Positions 37,715 through 47,767 of a stretch of DNA of 64,000 bases are shown piece by piece. The position numbers and the translations under genes were made by a program. Numbering within the stretch: position 1 is the first letter of the stretch; every line of letters begins with the position of its first letter. The notes beneath the pieces were generated by a model, which worked only from the letters and a program-made list of their open reading frames with translations, had not been told where the DNA came from and searched no databases. The stretch is taken from positions 108,969 to 172,968 of the forward strand of contig NZ_LXGN01000004.1 of assembly GCF_009372255.1 (NCBI RefSeq), written 5' to 3'. The DNA is from Acinetobacter guerrae (GTDB taxonomy: Bacteria; Pseudomonadota; Gammaproteobacteria; Pseudomonadales; Moraxellaceae).

Positions 37715-40183
37715 ATGCACGTTGAATCTTTAACACCTTTGAGACTCAAAAAAAGATTAAGTATTGCCATAAAATCTATCATGTTAGGGACTTTGCTTAG
37801 CGGAGTGGGAACAATTACATTAGCAGCAGAGGCCAAAGCATCGCCCACCAAGACTCAGTCCATTCAAATCCATGCGGGTACGCTTGATCAGGCTTTGGCT
37901 CAGTTTGCAGGTCTAACAGGTACAGAGCTGTCTTATGATCCAACATTGGTCACAGGTAAAAAGACACAAGGCTTAAATGGTCAATATACATTTGAACAGG
38001 GTATTACCCAATTATTGAAAGGAACTGGCTTAACTTTAGTGAAACGTCAGGATGGGACATGGGGCATCATTAATTCTAAAACACAGCCGCGTGAAGTTGG
38101 TCAGTTACAGTCGATTAATTCAACTGCAACCCAGCAAGGTCAGACCTCTAACTCTGCACAACTTCCACTGATAACAGTTACAGCAGACAATCCAACTTAT
38201 ACGTCGCGTAAATCTACCAGTGCAACCAAGCTCAATCTGTCCCAGAAAGAAACACCTCAATCTATTTCAGTCATTACCAGTCAGCAGATAGAAGACCAAC
38301 ATCTGACTTCGCTTGAAGATGTCATGGATCAAACACCAGGTATTTCAGCCTTCAAACAAGGACAACGCGCCGCAGGCTATCGTACCTTTAGTGCTCGTGG
38401 TTTTTCCATTTCCAATTATTTACGCGATGGTATTCCCACTTCTTATGGGGCAACTTATGGCAAAGACATTGCCGCATTAGAAAATTCAGCAATCTATGAA
38501 AAAATTGAAGTCATTCGTGGTTCAACAGGATTAACCACTGGCTCAGGAAATCCAGCCGCCAGTATTAATTTAGTTCGAAAAAGACCAACTGATGATCTAA
38601 AAGGCTCTGTTCAAGTTTCAGCAGGTTTGTGGAGCAATTATAGCAGCACAGTGGACGTATCAGGCCCACTGGATCAAACAGGTGATCTTAAAGGAAGAAT
38701 GGTCATGTCCGCTCAGGAGGGGGACAACTGGCAAGATCGCTATGATTTTTCCGACAAACTTATATATGGTGCATTGGATTATGATGTCAGCGATAAAACG
38801 GTACTAACCAGTGCGTTAACTTATGAAAAAACACGTGCAAATGACGCAACAGCACAAGGATTTCCTTTTTATACCAGAACCCAGACTGGCGTGATTAATT
38901 CAGTACAAACCATCTTTGACCGAAAGGATAATCCTGCAACAGATTTCGCCTATTCAGATACGGAACGTCTAAATATACTGGCGGGTGTCGAACACCAGTT
39001 TAATGACAACTGGAAAAGTGTTGCGAATTATAGCTACTCTGACTCGGAAATGGATCGTGTGGTGGGTGTTGCAGGTTCGACTTTCTTTGATCCAGACAAG
39101 GATCGAATGTCTATTGTCTACGGTCGTATTTACACTGCCCCTAAAGTCCATTCTTTAGACTTGTATACAACAGGGAAATTTACAGCATTCGACCATGAAC
39201 ATACGCTTTCATTTGGTGTAAATGGTTACACCCTCACAGATAAAAACTTATTTAAACTGGCTCGTAATGGCGTTGCATCCATTTCAAACTGGAATGGACA
39301 ACCGATTAGTTACGGAGATATTCCATCCAAAGACTTGGCAACTGATGTTGACTCGAAACAACTGGGTATTTTTGGCGCAGCAAATCTGCAACTGCTTGAC
39401 CCGCTAAAATTAGTTTTAGGTAGCCGTTTGAGTTATTGGGAGCGTGACAATGGTCCAGAGAACAAACAAAAAGAAAATGGTGTGTTCACACCTTATGCAG
39501 GTTTAATCTACGACATTAATCACTATTTATCTGCGTATGCCAGTTACACTTCAATTTTCAACCCATCATCACGTAAAGATATTGACAATAATTACCTCGA
39601 TCCAGAAGAAGGAAATACCTCTGAATTTGGTTTAAAATCTGAATTTTACGATGGTCTACTGAACACCAGTCTTGCTTATTTTATGTCGAAAATGGATACC
39701 TCGGTTGTTGGTGGTACTCAAGCAGATGGCTCGACTTATTATGTCCAAGCCAATGACACTAAAACCAAAGGCTGGGAATTAACCGTTGCAGGTGAAATCT
39801 TACCAAACTGGAATATTCAGGCAGGCTATACTTATACGGATGCCAAAGACAATAATGGTATTCGCTTAAATGCAGCAGAAATTCCTAAACAATTATTCAA
39901 ATTATTTACCAGTTATAAAATTAATCAATTTACTGTCGGTGCTGGTGTGAATTGGCAAAGTGAAATATACAGTCAAGTTGCTAATCTAAAACCTTTGCAG
40001 CTACAGGAAGATCGACAAAAATCGTATGCACTGGTGAATGCGATGGCAAAATATCAAATTAATAAAGATATGGACGTTCGTATCAATTTGACCAATCTAT
40101 TTGATAAAGAATATAAACAAAGCGTTTATAACGTCTATGGCGATCCAAGAAACTTTACCGCAACATTCACCTATAAATTCTAA
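37715..40183 (+). CDS. TonB-dependent siderophore receptor with signalling domain
   Basis: Outer-membrane receptor of 822 residues. A signal peptide of about 40 residues precedes the STN domain (about 50-120, IQIHAGTLDQALAQFAGLTG), which passes the signal to FecR. The plug domain starts near 160 (QKETPQSISVITSQQI, then IEVIRGSTGLTTGSGNP), and the barrel ends in aromatic TATFTYKF. I chose ATG 37715, with GGGGA 7 bases upstream, over the TTG at 37697. The ligand is probably a ferric siderophore, identity unknown. Confidence 0.93.
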   Translation: MHVESLTPLRLKKRLSIAIKSIMLGTLLSGVGTITLAAEAKASPTKTQSIQIHAGTLDQALAQFAGLTGTELSYDPTLVTGKKTQGLNGQYTFEQGITQLLKGTGLTLVKRQDGTWGIINSKTQPREVGQLQSINSTATQQGQTSNSAQLPLITVTADNPTYTSRKSTSATKLNLSQKETPQSISVITSQQIEDQHLTSLEDVMDQTPGISAFKQGQRAAGYRTFSARGFSISNYLRDGIPTSYGATYGKDIAALENSAIYEKIEVIRGSTGLTTGSGNPAASINLVRKRPTDDLKGSVQVSAGLWSNYSSTVDVSGPLDQTGDLKGRMVMSAQEGDNWQDRYDFSDKLIYGALDYDVSDKTVLTSALTYEKTRANDATAQGFPFYTRTQTGVINSVQTIFDRKDNPATDFAYSDTERLNILAGVEHQFNDNWKSVANYSYSDSEMDRVVGVAGSTFFDPDKDRMSIVYGRIYTAPKVHSLDLYTTGKFTAFDHEHTLSFGVNGYTLTDKNLFKLARNGVASISNWNGQPISYGDIPSKDLATDVDSKQLGIFGAANLQLLDPLKLVLGSRLSYWERDNGPENKQKENGVFTPYAGLIYDINHYLSAYASYTSIFNPSSRKDIDNNYLDPEEGNTSEFGLKSEFYDGLLNTSLAYFMSKMDTSVVGGTQADGSTYYVQANDTKTKGWELTVAGEILPNWNIQAGYTYTDAKDNNGIRLNAAEIPKQLFKLFTSYKINQFTVGAGVNWQSEIYSQVANLKPLQLQEDRQKSYALVNAMAKYQINKDMDVRINLTNLFDKEYKQSVYNVYGDPRNFTATFTYKF

Positions 40184-40194
40184 GTGATCAAAAT

Positions 40195-40245
40195 GAGCGC
40201 GCCCCAAATCAGAATGAATTACACTGATTTTGGGGCGCTCTTTAT
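40195..40245. terminator. long-stem terminator between TonB receptor and hemW
   Basis: GAGCGC plus GCCCCAAATCAG (40195-40212) pairs with CTGATTTTGGGGCGCTC (40224-40240) with a small slip in the stem, followed by TTTATTTT. Confidence 0.8.
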
Positions 40246-40275
40246 TTTCAGGATCTGTGTTTTTTTATTGCAAGA

Positions 40276-41439
40276 TTACAAAAAAGCATCAAGTACCGAA
40301 TTTAAAAACAAATGGCCCTGTTCCGTACAGGCAATACGTTCAGAATCAGCAACAAGTAATTTTTTCTGACGCAAACCATTTAGGGCAGGTTCTATTTCAG
40401 ACAGAGATAAACCTGTACGCTGTTCATAAAAATAGACTGGCACACCCTCATTTAGACGTAAAGCATTCATCATAAATTCAAATGGCAATTCATCTGCCTC
40501 AATCCGTTTCCATTGGCCATGTTCAGCAGGTACTTTAGCGAGATAATCTTTAGGTAAACGGGTTTTCTGAAAACGATAAATCCCATCTGCTTGGGTAACT
40601 TTGCCATGCGCTCCCGCCCCGATCGCCAGATAATCGCCAAACTGCCAATAATTTAAATTATGGGCAGAGGGTCGCTCTTTACGCCATGCCGAAACTTCAT
40701 AATTTATGAAACCCTGTGCTTTTAAATATTGCTCACCTTGTAATTGAATCTGTTCAAGGGTTTCATCCTGTGGCAAGACAGGTTGTGTTCTGAAAAACAC
40801 CGTATTCGGTTCAATCGTGAGTTGATACCAACTGATATGCGTTGCGCCATGTTCAGTTGCAAGCTTTAAATCAAATAATGCCTGCTCTAAAGTTTGTTCA
40901 GGTAATCCATGCATTAAATCGACATTAATACGTTCAAAACCTGCCTGTTTTGCGAGTTTAATCGCCTCAATTGCATTGGCTGAACTATGAATACGCCCTA
41001 ATCGCTGTAGATGTTCCTGATTGAAACTTTGTACCCCAATTGACAAGCGATTAATCCCAGATTTTAAATAATCGGCAAAAGGATCATGTTCCACTGTTCC
41101 CGGATTAGCTTCTAAGGTAATTTCACAGCCTTGTTCAAACTCAAGCAAAGATCGTAATTGTATAAATAACCATTGATAACCTTGTGCCGAAATCAGCGAA
41201 GGCGTTCCCCCGCCGATGAACACACTGTGAATTTTACGTCCCTGAGCAAAATCAAGCTGTGTCTGAAAATCGGCCACCAATGCATTTAAATATTGTTGCT
41301 CAAGTTCCAGCGACAATGCACCGTTGGGTACAGCATGCGAATTGAAGTCACAGTAAGGACATTTACGCACACACCACGGCATATGAATATATAAAGAAAG
41401 TGGAATTTGGGTAGGATCAAGTAAACCAGTCAAGAACAA
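40276..41439 (-). CDS. hemW: radical SAM family haem chaperone HemW
   Basis: Protein of 387 residues with the radical SAM cysteines C23xxxC27xxC30 in WCVRKCPYCDFNSH. The IGGGTPSL and SIGVQSFN segments are typical of HemW. The C-terminal HemN-like domain follows. HemW delivers haem to respiratory enzymes; older annotations call it oxygen-independent coproporphyrinogen oxidase. The TTG at 41439 was kept as start, with weak SD support, and a slightly shorter start is possible. Confidence 0.92.
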   Translation of the reverse strand: MFLTGLLDPTQIPLSLYIHMPWCVRKCPYCDFNSHAVPNGALSLELEQQYLNALVADFQTQLDFAQGRKIHSVFIGGGTPSLISAQGYQWLFIQLRSLLEFEQGCEITLEANPGTVEHDPFADYLKSGINRLSIGVQSFNQEHLQRLGRIHSSANAIEAIKLAKQAGFERINVDLMHGLPEQTLEQALFDLKLATEHGATHISWYQLTIEPNTVFFRTQPVLPQDETLEQIQLQGEQYLKAQGFINYEVSAWRKERPSAHNLNYWQFGDYLAIGAGAHGKVTQADGIYRFQKTRLPKDYLAKVPAEHGQWKRIEADELPFEFMMNALRLNEGVPVYFYEQRTGLSLSEIEPALNGLRQKKLLVADSERIACTEQGHLFLNSVLDAFL

Positions 41440-41553
41440 CGCTCAGGCAATACAACTGCATTAGTTTAACATGACTACCGCAATTCGTTGTGCGCATACA
41501 GATTGAATTGCTTTAGACTGAAGTGAAATGAAGAAGAATGACATGGAAAAACA

Positions 41554-42015
41554 ATGCTAAAAATAGGCTCACAACTTTTGTTCTTTTTGCCCTTGGCTTT
41601 AGGCATTGGTGTTGCTATGGCGATACAAACGGCATTAAACACGCAGTTGCGTAGTTATCTACATTCACCTTTGCAGGCCGCTTTTTTATCTTTTCTAGTC
41701 GGTACAATTTTATTGGCGTTGATGGTTTTATTACAAAATCAGCCTAAACCTTCATTGCAACAACTCAGCCAAATCCCGTGGTTTTTGTGGCTTGGTGGTT
41801 TTTTAGGGGTTTATGCGATTAGCCTGAGCATTTATACTGCTCCCAAATTGGGTTTTCTCACATTATCTGGATTGATTATTTTTGGCCAACTGGCAATGTC
41901 ATTATTGCTAGATCATTTTGGTTGGCTTGGGACAGAGAAAATGCCTGTCAACTGGCAACGCCTACTTGGGGCGATCGTCATTTTCGTTGGGGTTATATTG
42001 ACCTTACAACGATAA
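41554..42015 (+). CDS. DMT family transporter (YdcZ/DUF606)
   Basis: Small membrane protein of 153 residues with about five hydrophobic helices. It opens with a run of small and hydrophobic residues (LALGIGVAMAIQTALNTQLR) typical of the YdcZ family, which resembles half an EamA transporter. Transport substrate unknown. It lies 26 bases before the MATE pump gene in the same direction, suggesting an operon. Confidence 0.8.
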   Translation: MLKIGSQLLFFLPLALGIGVAMAIQTALNTQLRSYLHSPLQAAFLSFLVGTILLALMVLLQNQPKPSLQQLSQIPWFLWLGGFLGVYAISLSIYTAPKLGFLTLSGLIIFGQLAMSLLLDHFGWLGTEKMPVNWQRLLGAIVIFVGVILTLQR

Positions 42016-42041
42016 TTTTCTTTTATAGATGAGTATTTTTT

Positions 42042-43391
42042 GTGTCAAATGTCGCGGGATTCCGCTTTGAATTAAAACAACTGTTTCACTTAATGTGGCC
42101 AATTCTGATCACACAATTTGCACAAGCAGGATTAGGTCTTATCGATACGATTATGGCAGGACATTTGTCTGCCAACGATTTAGCAGCAATTGCAGTCGGT
42201 GTCGGTTTATGGATGCCTATCATGCTGCTATTTAGCGCAATCATGATTGCGACAACCCCACTGGTTGCAGAAGCCAAAGGCGCGAGAACACCTGAAAATA
42301 TTCCAGTCATTGTCAGGCAGTCTTTATGGGTCGCGTTTATTCTAGGCATCATCGCAATGCTGATTTTACAGATCATGCCATTTTTATTACCCATACTTGG
42401 TGTACCAGAAAGCTTACAACCCAAAGCGGGATTATTTTTACACGCGATTGGTTTTGGTATGCCTGCTGTAACCATGTATGCGGCTTTGCGTGGTTATTCA
42501 GAAGCTTTAGGTTATCCGCGCCCTGTAACTGTAATTAGCCTATTGGCGCTCGTGGTGTTGGTTCCGCTCAATTATCTGTTTATGTATGGCATTGGCCCTA
42601 TTCCACATTTGGGTAGTGCAGGCTGTGGTTTTGCAACAGCAACCCTACAGTGGCTCATGTTGATCACCTTAGCCAATTATATTTATCGCGCCAAAGCTTA
42701 TCGATCAACCCAAGTATTTTCACATTGGGAAAAAATCAATCCTGTCATTGTGAAACGTATTTTAAAATTGGGGTTTCCTATTGGACTCGCTGTTTTTTTT
42801 GAAGTCAGTATTTTTAGTACAGGTGCGATTGTTTTAAGTCCACTCGGCGATACGCTAGTTGCCGCACATCAAATCGCGATGTCAGTCACGTCTCAGTTAT
42901 TTATGATCCCAATGTCACTCGCAATTGCACTGACCATTCGAGTCGGTATGTATTATGGAGAAAAAAACTGGGTGGCCATGCGTCATGTACAAAAACTGGG
43001 CTTAGCAACTGCGACTTTTTTTGCGATTTGTACCATGAGTTTAATTTGGTTTGCCCGTCCGCAAATTATTGCGATTTATACCCAAGATCCTGCCGTATTT
43101 AATGTCGCTTTATATCTATTATTGTTTGCAATGGCTTATCAATTGATGGATGCATGGCAAGTGGGTGCAGCAGGTTGTTTGCGGGGTATGCAAGACACCA
43201 AAGGCCCAATGTGGATTACTTTAATTGCTTATTGGGTCATCGCATTTCCTGTCGGGATTTATCTGGCACGGGTTGCAAAGATGGGGCCTGCTGGTGTTTG
43301 GCTCGGTTTGATTATTGGTCTAACCATTGCCTGTATCCTACTTCTAGCTCGGTTATATCGTAATAATCGCAAACTGGCAGCACAGCTATAA
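42042..43391 (+). CDS. abeM: MATE family multidrug efflux transporter (AbeM-like)
   Basis: Inner-membrane cation-coupled exporter of 449 residues with about twelve helices. The sequence closely follows what I recall of Acinetobacter AbeM, for example FAQAGLGLIDTIMAGHLS, GVPESLQPKAGLFLHAIG and AAGCLRGMQDT. MATE pumps of this branch export fluoroquinolones, dyes and other cationic compounds. The start is GTG 42042 with a GAG 8 bases upstream. No adjacent regulator is visible. Confidence 0.88.
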   Translation: MSNVAGFRFELKQLFHLMWPILITQFAQAGLGLIDTIMAGHLSANDLAAIAVGVGLWMPIMLLFSAIMIATTPLVAEAKGARTPENIPVIVRQSLWVAFILGIIAMLILQIMPFLLPILGVPESLQPKAGLFLHAIGFGMPAVTMYAALRGYSEALGYPRPVTVISLLALVVLVPLNYLFMYGIGPIPHLGSAGCGFATATLQWLMLITLANYIYRAKAYRSTQVFSHWEKINPVIVKRILKLGFPIGLAVFFEVSIFSTGAIVLSPLGDTLVAAHQIAMSVTSQLFMIPMSLAIALTIRVGMYYGEKNWVAMRHVQKLGLATATFFAICTMSLIWFARPQIIAIYTQDPAVFNVALYLLLFAMAYQLMDAWQVGAAGCLRGMQDTKGPMWITLIAYWVIAFPVGIYLARVAKMGPAGVWLGLIIGLTIACILLLARLYRNNRKLAAQL

Positions 43392-43509
43392 TTTTAAAAC
43401 AATCTGAGTTCGATACAATTGGACATACACAAACATCATCTACGACTGTTTGATTCAAAAAATATTTTACCCTGATTTATGACCAGCTCAGGTTAAAGTG
43501 ATTCAAATG

Positions 43510-43541
43510 AAATAAGCCAATCTCAATCGATTGGCTTATTT
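43510..43541. terminator. bidirectional terminator after MATE gene
   Basis: AAATAAGCCAATC (43510-43522) pairs perfectly over 13 bases with GATTGGCTTATTT (43529-43541), between convergent genes. Confidence 0.85.
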
Positions 43542-43566
43542 CGTTCTACATTTCTAAATTGTTTAA

Positions 43567-44820
43567 TCAAGTAGATTTTGCTTTTGGACTTGCGCCAATT
43601 TGCCAAACAAAAGGAAGTTCTGTCTGATTTACGACCCAGTCACCAATGACTTTTTCTTTATAAATTAATGGATTATGTGAAGATACAGTCCGTGCATTAC
43701 GCCAAAAACGATCGAGTTGCTTGGCTGTACTACTCGCAGAGGCACTGAGCGCGTTAAACAATTTAGTCGTAAGCTCTAGAACTAAATCAGCAATCACCAC
43801 TTGTCCTTGTGCAGACTCCAATTCAGCATCAATGTTGGCCAGACGTTCTTTCTCATCAGATTCGGCAAAATGACTGAGATAAGCCCGTTGTAATGCTTCG
43901 GCTGTAGCTTGCGTAATTGCTTCACTGGCATAAGCCTGTGCAGATGCTTTTCCAATCACTTGAAGTACTTGTGGATCGTGTCGTGCCAGATCAGTATTGG
44001 CATGACTAAAAATACGTTTACGCTCACGAACTTCCTCACTAAAGGTTTCAACCGCAGCCTGAGCAATCCCAGACAATGTTGCCAAATGCACTACCTGATA
44101 AAAAGCGGTTTGATATTTAAAACGCTGATCAAAAGGAATAATATGCACAGCGGGCAATTCAACTTGTTCTAGTCGTAAAGTTCCACTTCCTGTGGTTTTT
44201 TGACCAAAACCATCCCAATCATCATCAACCTGAACACCTGAAGCATGGCGATCGATGGCTGCAATTACATGCTGCTGACTGACTTCATCATAGGCAAATA
44301 AGTCGACCCAATCCGCAAAAATACTGCCTGTTGAGTAATACTTTTCTCCATTGACCACTAACTTGCCTGTCGCTTCATCTTGCGTAATTCTCGTATTTAC
44401 ATCACCAATCTGAACAGAACCCACTTCTGTCCACGCATTCCCCACAATATCTCCCGACACAAAACGTTCAAACCAATCATTTTGTAGCTGCGTACGATGC
44501 GCAACGAGACGATCTTCCACAAAAGCAAAGTGTCCACGTAATGCCTGTACGATATTGGAATCGGCTTGAGCTAATTCAGTCAATAGTTGAAATAACTGAG
44601 GTAACGACACACCTGCCCCGCCATAGGCGACAGGAACACGTAATGCACCGAAACCTGCTTGTTTTAACCATTGAATTTGTTCATAAGGCAACTGACGACG
44701 CTGTTCACGTTCCAATGCGCCTGCTTGGATTTTTTTAAAAATAGACCGATATTTCGCAGCAACCAACTCATAATCGGCACCCAAAGAAAGTTGATCTTTA
44801 ATTTGTTCAAACTGACTCAT
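43567..44820 (-). CDS. DszC/SfnB-like flavoprotein oxidoreductase (acyl-CoA dehydrogenase fold)
   Basis: Protein of 417 residues with the acyl-CoA dehydrogenase fold. GFGALRVPVAYGGAGVSL and NGEKYYSTGSIFADWVDLFA resemble the DszC/SfnB group of reduced-flavin-dependent monooxygenases that help take sulfur from organosulfur compounds. The C-terminal FWRNARTVSSHNP is also typical of the group. It lies 38 bases after a homologous gene in the same direction, so the two form an operon. Substrate unknown. Confidence 0.85.
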   Translation of the reverse strand: MSQFEQIKDQLSLGADYELVAAKYRSIFKKIQAGALEREQRRQLPYEQIQWLKQAGFGALRVPVAYGGAGVSLPQLFQLLTELAQADSNIVQALRGHFAFVEDRLVAHRTQLQNDWFERFVSGDIVGNAWTEVGSVQIGDVNTRITQDEATGKLVVNGEKYYSTGSIFADWVDLFAYDEVSQQHVIAAIDRHASGVQVDDDWDGFGQKTTGSGTLRLEQVELPAVHIIPFDQRFKYQTAFYQVVHLATLSGIAQAAVETFSEEVRERKRIFSHANTDLARHDPQVLQVIGKASAQAYASEAITQATAEALQRAYLSHFAESDEKERLANIDAELESAQGQVVIADLVLELTTKLFNALSASASSTAKQLDRFWRNARTVSSHNPLIYKEKVIGDWVVNQTELPFVWQIGASPKAKST

Positions 44821-44858
44821 CTCGTTATCCTCTTGATGTTTTTATGATGTGGGTATCC

Positions 44859-46127
44859 TTAGCTCCACGGATGACGTGGAGGTTTTACACCATTTAAGTA
44901 ATAATTTCCGACAATATGATATTTCCAGCGCACAGGATCATGCAGCGTATGGGTACGTGCATTTCGCCAATGTCGATCCAGATTTAACTCAGACAAAGTC
45001 GAGCGCGTCCCCGATAGCTCAAAGAGTTTATTGGCAGCCAAAATAGCCACTTCAGTCGTCAACACTTTTGCTTCTGCAACCAGCAAAGTCGCCTGAGAAA
45101 CATGTTCTTCTGTGGGTTCATCTATCGCCAGATCAATTTGGTCGGCTGCCAGATCCAATACCGCTTCTGCTGCACGGAGTTTAATTTTTAAAGCGCCAAT
45201 ACTGGCAATGGTATAAGGATCATCCGTTGCTCGTTCCAGACCAGAATCGATCCACGGACGACTATATTTTTTAACGTATTGGATTGTTTCTTCAATTGCA
45301 CCACGCGCAATGCCTGCATCTACAGCCGCCTGTATGAACTGCGAAATTGCTCCTGCTGCGGTTGGTCGGTCAAATGCCTGATGAATCGGCACCACATATT
45401 CCTCACGCACCGCTACTTTTTTCAGTTCAACTGTGCCACTGGCAGTGGTGCGTTGCCCAAACCCAGACCAGTCATTAATGATCTGTACACCTTCTGTTTC
45501 ACGAGGCACCAAAGCTGCATAAGGTTGTCCTGACTCATTAATTGCAACAATTGGAATCCAGTGCGCTAGTAATGCGCCTGTCGCAAAGAATTTTTGCCCA
45601 TTCACTTCATAACCTGTTGCGGTTTTATGAATGGTCGTGGTTAAGTCTGCAACCGTTTTGCTACCTTTTTCTGAAAAAGCATTGCCAAATCGAATACCTT
45701 TTAGAACCAGATCGAAAAAGAAACGCTGTTGTTCCAAACTCGCGTCCAGACGTAAATGCTCTAAAAATGCCCAATGATTTTGTGGTAATTGTCCAAGTGA
45801 CGAATCAACACTGGAAATGGTTTTGACGACTTCTGCCAAAGTACGATATTTAACTTGGGCGCCACCAAACGCTTTAGGAATGGTAATGGCCCACAAGCCA
45901 CTTTGAGAATATTGCTGAATTTCATTCAGTGGTAAACGACGTTCTTTATCACGTAAAGATGCTTCTTTTGCAAACTCACTTGCCAATTGTTTAGCAACCT
46001 GAATCGCTTCAGCATCTGTTTGAATCACATGGGCATTTTCTGACTGTTCAAACACCTGTAAAGGTACAGAATTTGCTCGATGAGCATGAATATTATGGGA
46101 ATTAACAGCACTACTAAGTTGACTCAT
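44859..46127 (-). CDS. SfnB family sulfur acquisition oxidoreductase
   Basis: Flavoprotein of 422 residues in the acyl-CoA dehydrogenase superfamily, matching SfnB in layout: AIQVAKQLASEFAKEA, SGLWAITIPKAFGGAQV, NGQKFFATGALLAHWIP and the final HWRNARTHTLHDPVRWK. SfnB is linked to use of dimethyl sulfone and other sulfur sources. It is paralogous to the gene downstream. Start is uncertain: ATG 46127 has a weak GAG upstream, while ATG 46145 has none. Confidence 0.86.
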   Translation of the reverse strand: MSQLSSAVNSHNIHAHRANSVPLQVFEQSENAHVIQTDAEAIQVAKQLASEFAKEASLRDKERRLPLNEIQQYSQSGLWAITIPKAFGGAQVKYRTLAEVVKTISSVDSSLGQLPQNHWAFLEHLRLDASLEQQRFFFDLVLKGIRFGNAFSEKGSKTVADLTTTIHKTATGYEVNGQKFFATGALLAHWIPIVAINESGQPYAALVPRETEGVQIINDWSGFGQRTTASGTVELKKVAVREEYVVPIHQAFDRPTAAGAISQFIQAAVDAGIARGAIEETIQYVKKYSRPWIDSGLERATDDPYTIASIGALKIKLRAAEAVLDLAADQIDLAIDEPTEEHVSQATLLVAEAKVLTTEVAILAANKLFELSGTRSTLSELNLDRHWRNARTHTLHDPVRWKYHIVGNYYLNGVKPPRHPWS

Positions 46128-46376
46128 AATGGAAAATCTCGTCATTGTTATTGGACTATGTAAACCAACATAGCACCAAAAAAATGAAGCTGTTATAGAG
46201 ATTAACGCATTGTTTATGAATTGATTTTTGAAATACTTTGCAAAAAAAATGAAATATATTCAAGCGTTTGTTTTTAGACTTAATTCTAAGGCTTGTTAAC
46301 AATTTGAAGTAGGCAATTTGGACTTTGTCGCCTATGATCAAGACTAAATCCAGCTTGGGTAAAAGGTAAAATAGAG

Positions 46377-47669
46377 ATGGCTAAAAATACAAGTTCTCCA
46401 GGTCGACGCTTCATGAAACTTGCGGGAATGACTGCCAGTATTGCTACCAAAACAGTCTCAAGCTCGATTCGAAATTTAACCGCAGACGACGAACAAAAAC
46501 TTGCGGCAAAAACCAAACTTTTTCAGGACATCGGTATTCAAATTGCAGATACTTTAGGCGAAATGAAAGGCGCAGTGATGAAAGTTGGACAAATCGCCTC
46601 GCAATATAAAGATATTTTCCCGCCTGAAGTTGCCAATGCTATTGCCAAACTCCAGCGACAAGCACCTGCTGTACCTTTTAGCGCCATTCAGCAACAAGTC
46701 GAAAAAGAATTAGGTCAACCTTTACTCACCATCTTTCAATCTTTTGAACAAGCGCCTTTTGCCGCCGCATCTATTGGTCAAGTACATCGTGCAGTTCTAC
46801 CCAATGGACAAGAGGTTGTGGTTAAAGTGCAATATCCTGGTGTGGATGAAGCCTGTGAAAGTGACTTGAAGCAGGTTCGTTTGGCTTTACGCCTCATGGG
46901 TGTCATTAAAATTGATAAAAAATTGCAAGATCAATTATTTGCTGAAATTCAGGACAGTCTTTCTGCTGAACTTAACTACGAAATTGAAGCACAAAACCTA
47001 GAAGTTTTTAAAACCTTCCATGAACAACTGGACGATAAAATTATTATCCCAATCGTTTATAAACAATATTCTTCACGTCGGATTTTAACTTTAAGTCTGG
47101 AGCGTGGGGAATCGATTGAAACAGCAAGTACATGGCCTATTGAGATTCGTAATGAAATTGGTCGTCGTCTGATTCAGGCTTTGGGTCAAGAGATTTTCTA
47201 TTTAAAACGCTTTCATTGCGATCCACATCCAGGAAACTTTGCTTTTCGTAAAGATGGCAGTGTGATTATCTATGATTTTGGCGGCGTAAAAACATTAAGT
47301 ACCGAGGTGATTGAACATTTTAAAGATTTGGTACAAGCTGCCCGTCAACAAGATATTGATGCAATTGAAACTCATCTGGATGCCTTACATGCGCTTTCAG
47401 CCAAAGGCTTATTTCCTGAAGATCTCTATCAGCAATGGCTTGAAGTCTTGTTACGCCCACTCACCACTCAGTATGATTTTGCTCAAAATTCTGCCCATCA
47501 TGACGGCGTTGCTCTTGTCAAAAAATCTTTAAAATACTGGGATGTATTTAAGCCATCTCCAGATACACTTATGGTTAATCGAACCATTTCAGGACATTAC
47601 TGGAATCTGATTCATTTAAAAGTTGATGATAATCTGAATGATTTATTTGAAGAATTAGTTCCTCATTGA
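46377..47669 (+). CDS. ABC1/ADCK (UbiB-like) atypical kinase
   Basis: Protein of 430 residues with the ABC1 kinase-like fold. The KxGQ motif is at MKVGQIASQ (about residue 70), the alanine-rich nucleotide loop at AAASIGQVHRA, the VAIK-type lysine at VVVKVQYPG, and the catalytic and metal segments at FHCDPHPGNFAF and VIIYDFGGVK. Relatives support ubiquinone synthesis or lipid homeostasis. It lacks the long C-terminal membrane helices of UbiB proper, so it is probably a paralogue. Confidence 0.85.
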   Translation: MAKNTSSPGRRFMKLAGMTASIATKTVSSSIRNLTADDEQKLAAKTKLFQDIGIQIADTLGEMKGAVMKVGQIASQYKDIFPPEVANAIAKLQRQAPAVPFSAIQQQVEKELGQPLLTIFQSFEQAPFAAASIGQVHRAVLPNGQEVVVKVQYPGVDEACESDLKQVRLALRLMGVIKIDKKLQDQLFAEIQDSLSAELNYEIEAQNLEVFKTFHEQLDDKIIIPIVYKQYSSRRILTLSLERGESIETASTWPIEIRNEIGRRLIQALGQEIFYLKRFHCDPHPGNFAFRKDGSVIIYDFGGVKTLSTEVIEHFKDLVQAARQQDIDAIETHLDALHALSAKGLFPEDLYQQWLEVLLRPLTTQYDFAQNSAHHDGVALVKKSLKYWDVFKPSPDTLMVNRTISGHYWNLIHLKVDDNLNDLFEELVPH

Positions 47670-47709
47670 CACTGGAAATTTATCTTTTAATGATGATTTG
47701 GTGTAATAT

Positions 47710-47738
47710 TTGACTTATTAAATGAAACATTATAACAT
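47710..47738 (+). promoter_or_regulatory. putative promoter of L31 gene
   Basis: TTGACT (47710-47715) is followed after 17 bases by TAACAT (47733-47738), or after 15 bases by TATAAC. The -10 region overlaps the candidate Zur box. Confidence 0.45.
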
Positions 47739-47741
47739 ATC
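47724..47741. promoter_or_regulatory. candidate Zur box overlapping the L31 promoter
   Basis: GAAACATTATAACATATC is an imperfect palindrome around TTATAA that resembles gamma-proteobacterial Zur sites (GTTATAnTATAAC core with GAAA/TTTC ends). It covers the -10 region of the gene for a zinc-free L31 paralogue, a classic Zur target. Confidence 0.5.
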
Positions 47742-47767
47742 AATATAAATCAATTGGAGAGTTTCCC

